Both the position numbers and the translations under genes were made by a program. This document shows, piece after piece, positions 12,524 through 13,046 of a stretch of DNA of 13,046 bases. Each line of letters begins with the position of its first letter. The first letter of the stretch is position 1. The notes below the pieces were generated by a model, which had not been told where the DNA came from, ran no database searches, and saw nothing but the letters and a program-made list of their open reading frames with translations. This DNA is from an uncultured Clostridia bacterium (GTDB lineage: Bacteria; Bacillota; Clostridia; Oscillospirales; Acutalibacteraceae): contig CALWMQ010000182.1 of NCBI GenBank assembly GCA_944382025.1, forward strand, positions 1 to 13,046, in the 5' to 3' direction.

Positions 12524-12832
12524 TTGCGCTGGAGATCACAGTGTTGCGTCAGTTGTGCCGGTTTCTCAGTAATGACATCTTACCGTTTCATAAATACTTT
12601 CAATCTTCTAAACATTGTCACTTTTTGTGACCCGATTGAATGTTGACACATGTTCAACACTTTGAGACGTACCAACACTGCCGCTTATATATAAACCTAA
12701 TTCTCAAAGCCACAGTTACGAATACGCTTAAAAAGCACAAAATATATTAATGGAGATAGCTTCAACAACTATTATGGCCAAATTGTGTTTTCCCTTTTAA
12801 AGCTAAAGCAATGTATCATTGTATCTCTGTGA

Positions 12833-12861
12833 GATTGCTTCTGCAATCGCCTTTTTCTTTT
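12833..12861 (+). terminator. Possible weak plus-strand terminator
   Basis: A 6-bp stem GATTGC/GCAATC with loop TTCT is followed after two bases by CTTTTTCTTTT. The T-run is good and the stem is short. No gene that it would serve is visible. Confidence 0.4.
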
Positions 12862-13002
12862 GAAAAGCAACAGCCGCTATGCTGCGTTATCTTAGGGGAA
12901 CATTCCTATGGATTGTTTCAAATTTGAATTTAACTATCTAATCCTCAAAAACCATTGATTTTTCAAGGCTTCACGCCTGTTTTTCATTCAAACCTTATCT
13001 GT

Positions 13003-13042
13003 TTGCCCTTGTTTTTGCCCTTACGAGCCGAAACAAGGGCAA
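13003..13042 (+). terminator. 12-bp inverted repeat at the right edge, possible terminator
   Basis: TTGCCCTTGTTT (13003-13014) pairs perfectly with AAACAAGGGCAA (13031-13042) around a 16-base loop. The loop itself contains a second direct copy of TTGCCCTT. CTTT follows as the window ends, so a T-run cannot be confirmed. It could be a terminator or an end of an element continuing to the right. Confidence 0.45.
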
Positions 13043-13046
13043 CTTT

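Larger units (their letters stand above)
12524..13046. other. AT-rich stretch without a convincing gene
   Basis: No open frame here has a ribosome site plus recognisable protein features. A short reading at 12522-12630 on the plus strand (VALEITVLRQLCRFLSND...) looks protein-like but has no start and no sure family. Palindromes are at 12617-12631 (GTCAC/GTGAC), 12641-12659 (TGTTGA/TCAACA) and 12833-12848 (GATTGC/GCAATC, followed by a T-rich run). The base composition differs from the GC-rich rnf region and suggests foreign or intergenic DNA. Confidence 0.45.

Overview
The window reads as chromosomal DNA of a Gram-positive anaerobe of the class Clostridia, probably near the Oscillospiraceae. 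The signs are a complete Rnf complex in the clostridial order C-D-G-E-A-B, a ribosomal protein L27 with the Firmicutes-type cleavable N-terminus next to its protease Prp, a Gx-transporter/NusG-domain-II pair, moderately high GC, and clear Shine-Dalgarno sites. The taxon is inferred, not shown.

Layout. (1) 1-257: the C-terminus of a class 3 lipase and its terminator. (2) 313-2400, plus strand: nagA-nagB, which convert N-acetylglucosamine-6-P to fructose-6-P, followed by hairpins. (3) 2623-2835, minus: a 70-residue orphan protein resembling a domain found at the C-terminus of some glycoside hydrolases. (4) 2964-3226, minus: tRNA-Met, tRNA-Glu and tRNA-Val, with a near-consensus promoter just beyond the 3' end of rnfB and a terminator after tRNA-Val. 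(5) 3325-9920, minus: an energy-conservation operon of NusG-domain-II protein, Gx transporter, rnfC, D, G, E, A, B. It has a plausible sigma-70 promoter at 10012-10040. A GC-rich, highly foldable element lies between the first two genes. (6) 10290-10458, plus: a frameshifted small gene resembling transposon-transfer assisting proteins, converging on the ribosomal operon. (7) 10459-11624, minus: rplU-prp-rpmA with promoter, a structured leader consistent with the L21 leader, and a strong terminator. (8) 11671-12523, plus: a decayed IS481-like transposase with a perfect 21-bp tandem duplication and four successive -1-type frameshifts. (9) 12524-13046: AT-rich, no convincing gene, several palindromes and a 12-bp inverted repeat at the right edge.

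How the genes work together. Rnf moves electrons from reduced ferredoxin to NAD+ and pumps Na+ or H+. RnfC and RnfB carry the iron-sulfur clusters, RnfD and RnfG the covalent flavins, and RnfA/E the membrane core. The flavin transferase ApbE that loads RnfD and RnfG is not in the window. Prp trims the L27 N-terminus, and its gene sits between its substrate L27 and L21. The rest of the window is housekeeping sequence with mobile-element debris on its right side.

I see no clearly new multi-gene system. The best candidates for a second look are the structured element inside the Rnf operon, the unusual flavinylation motif of RnfG, the cysteine-rich RnfE tail, the divergent Prp cleavage site in L27, the orphan 70-residue protein and the two decaying mobile-element genes.
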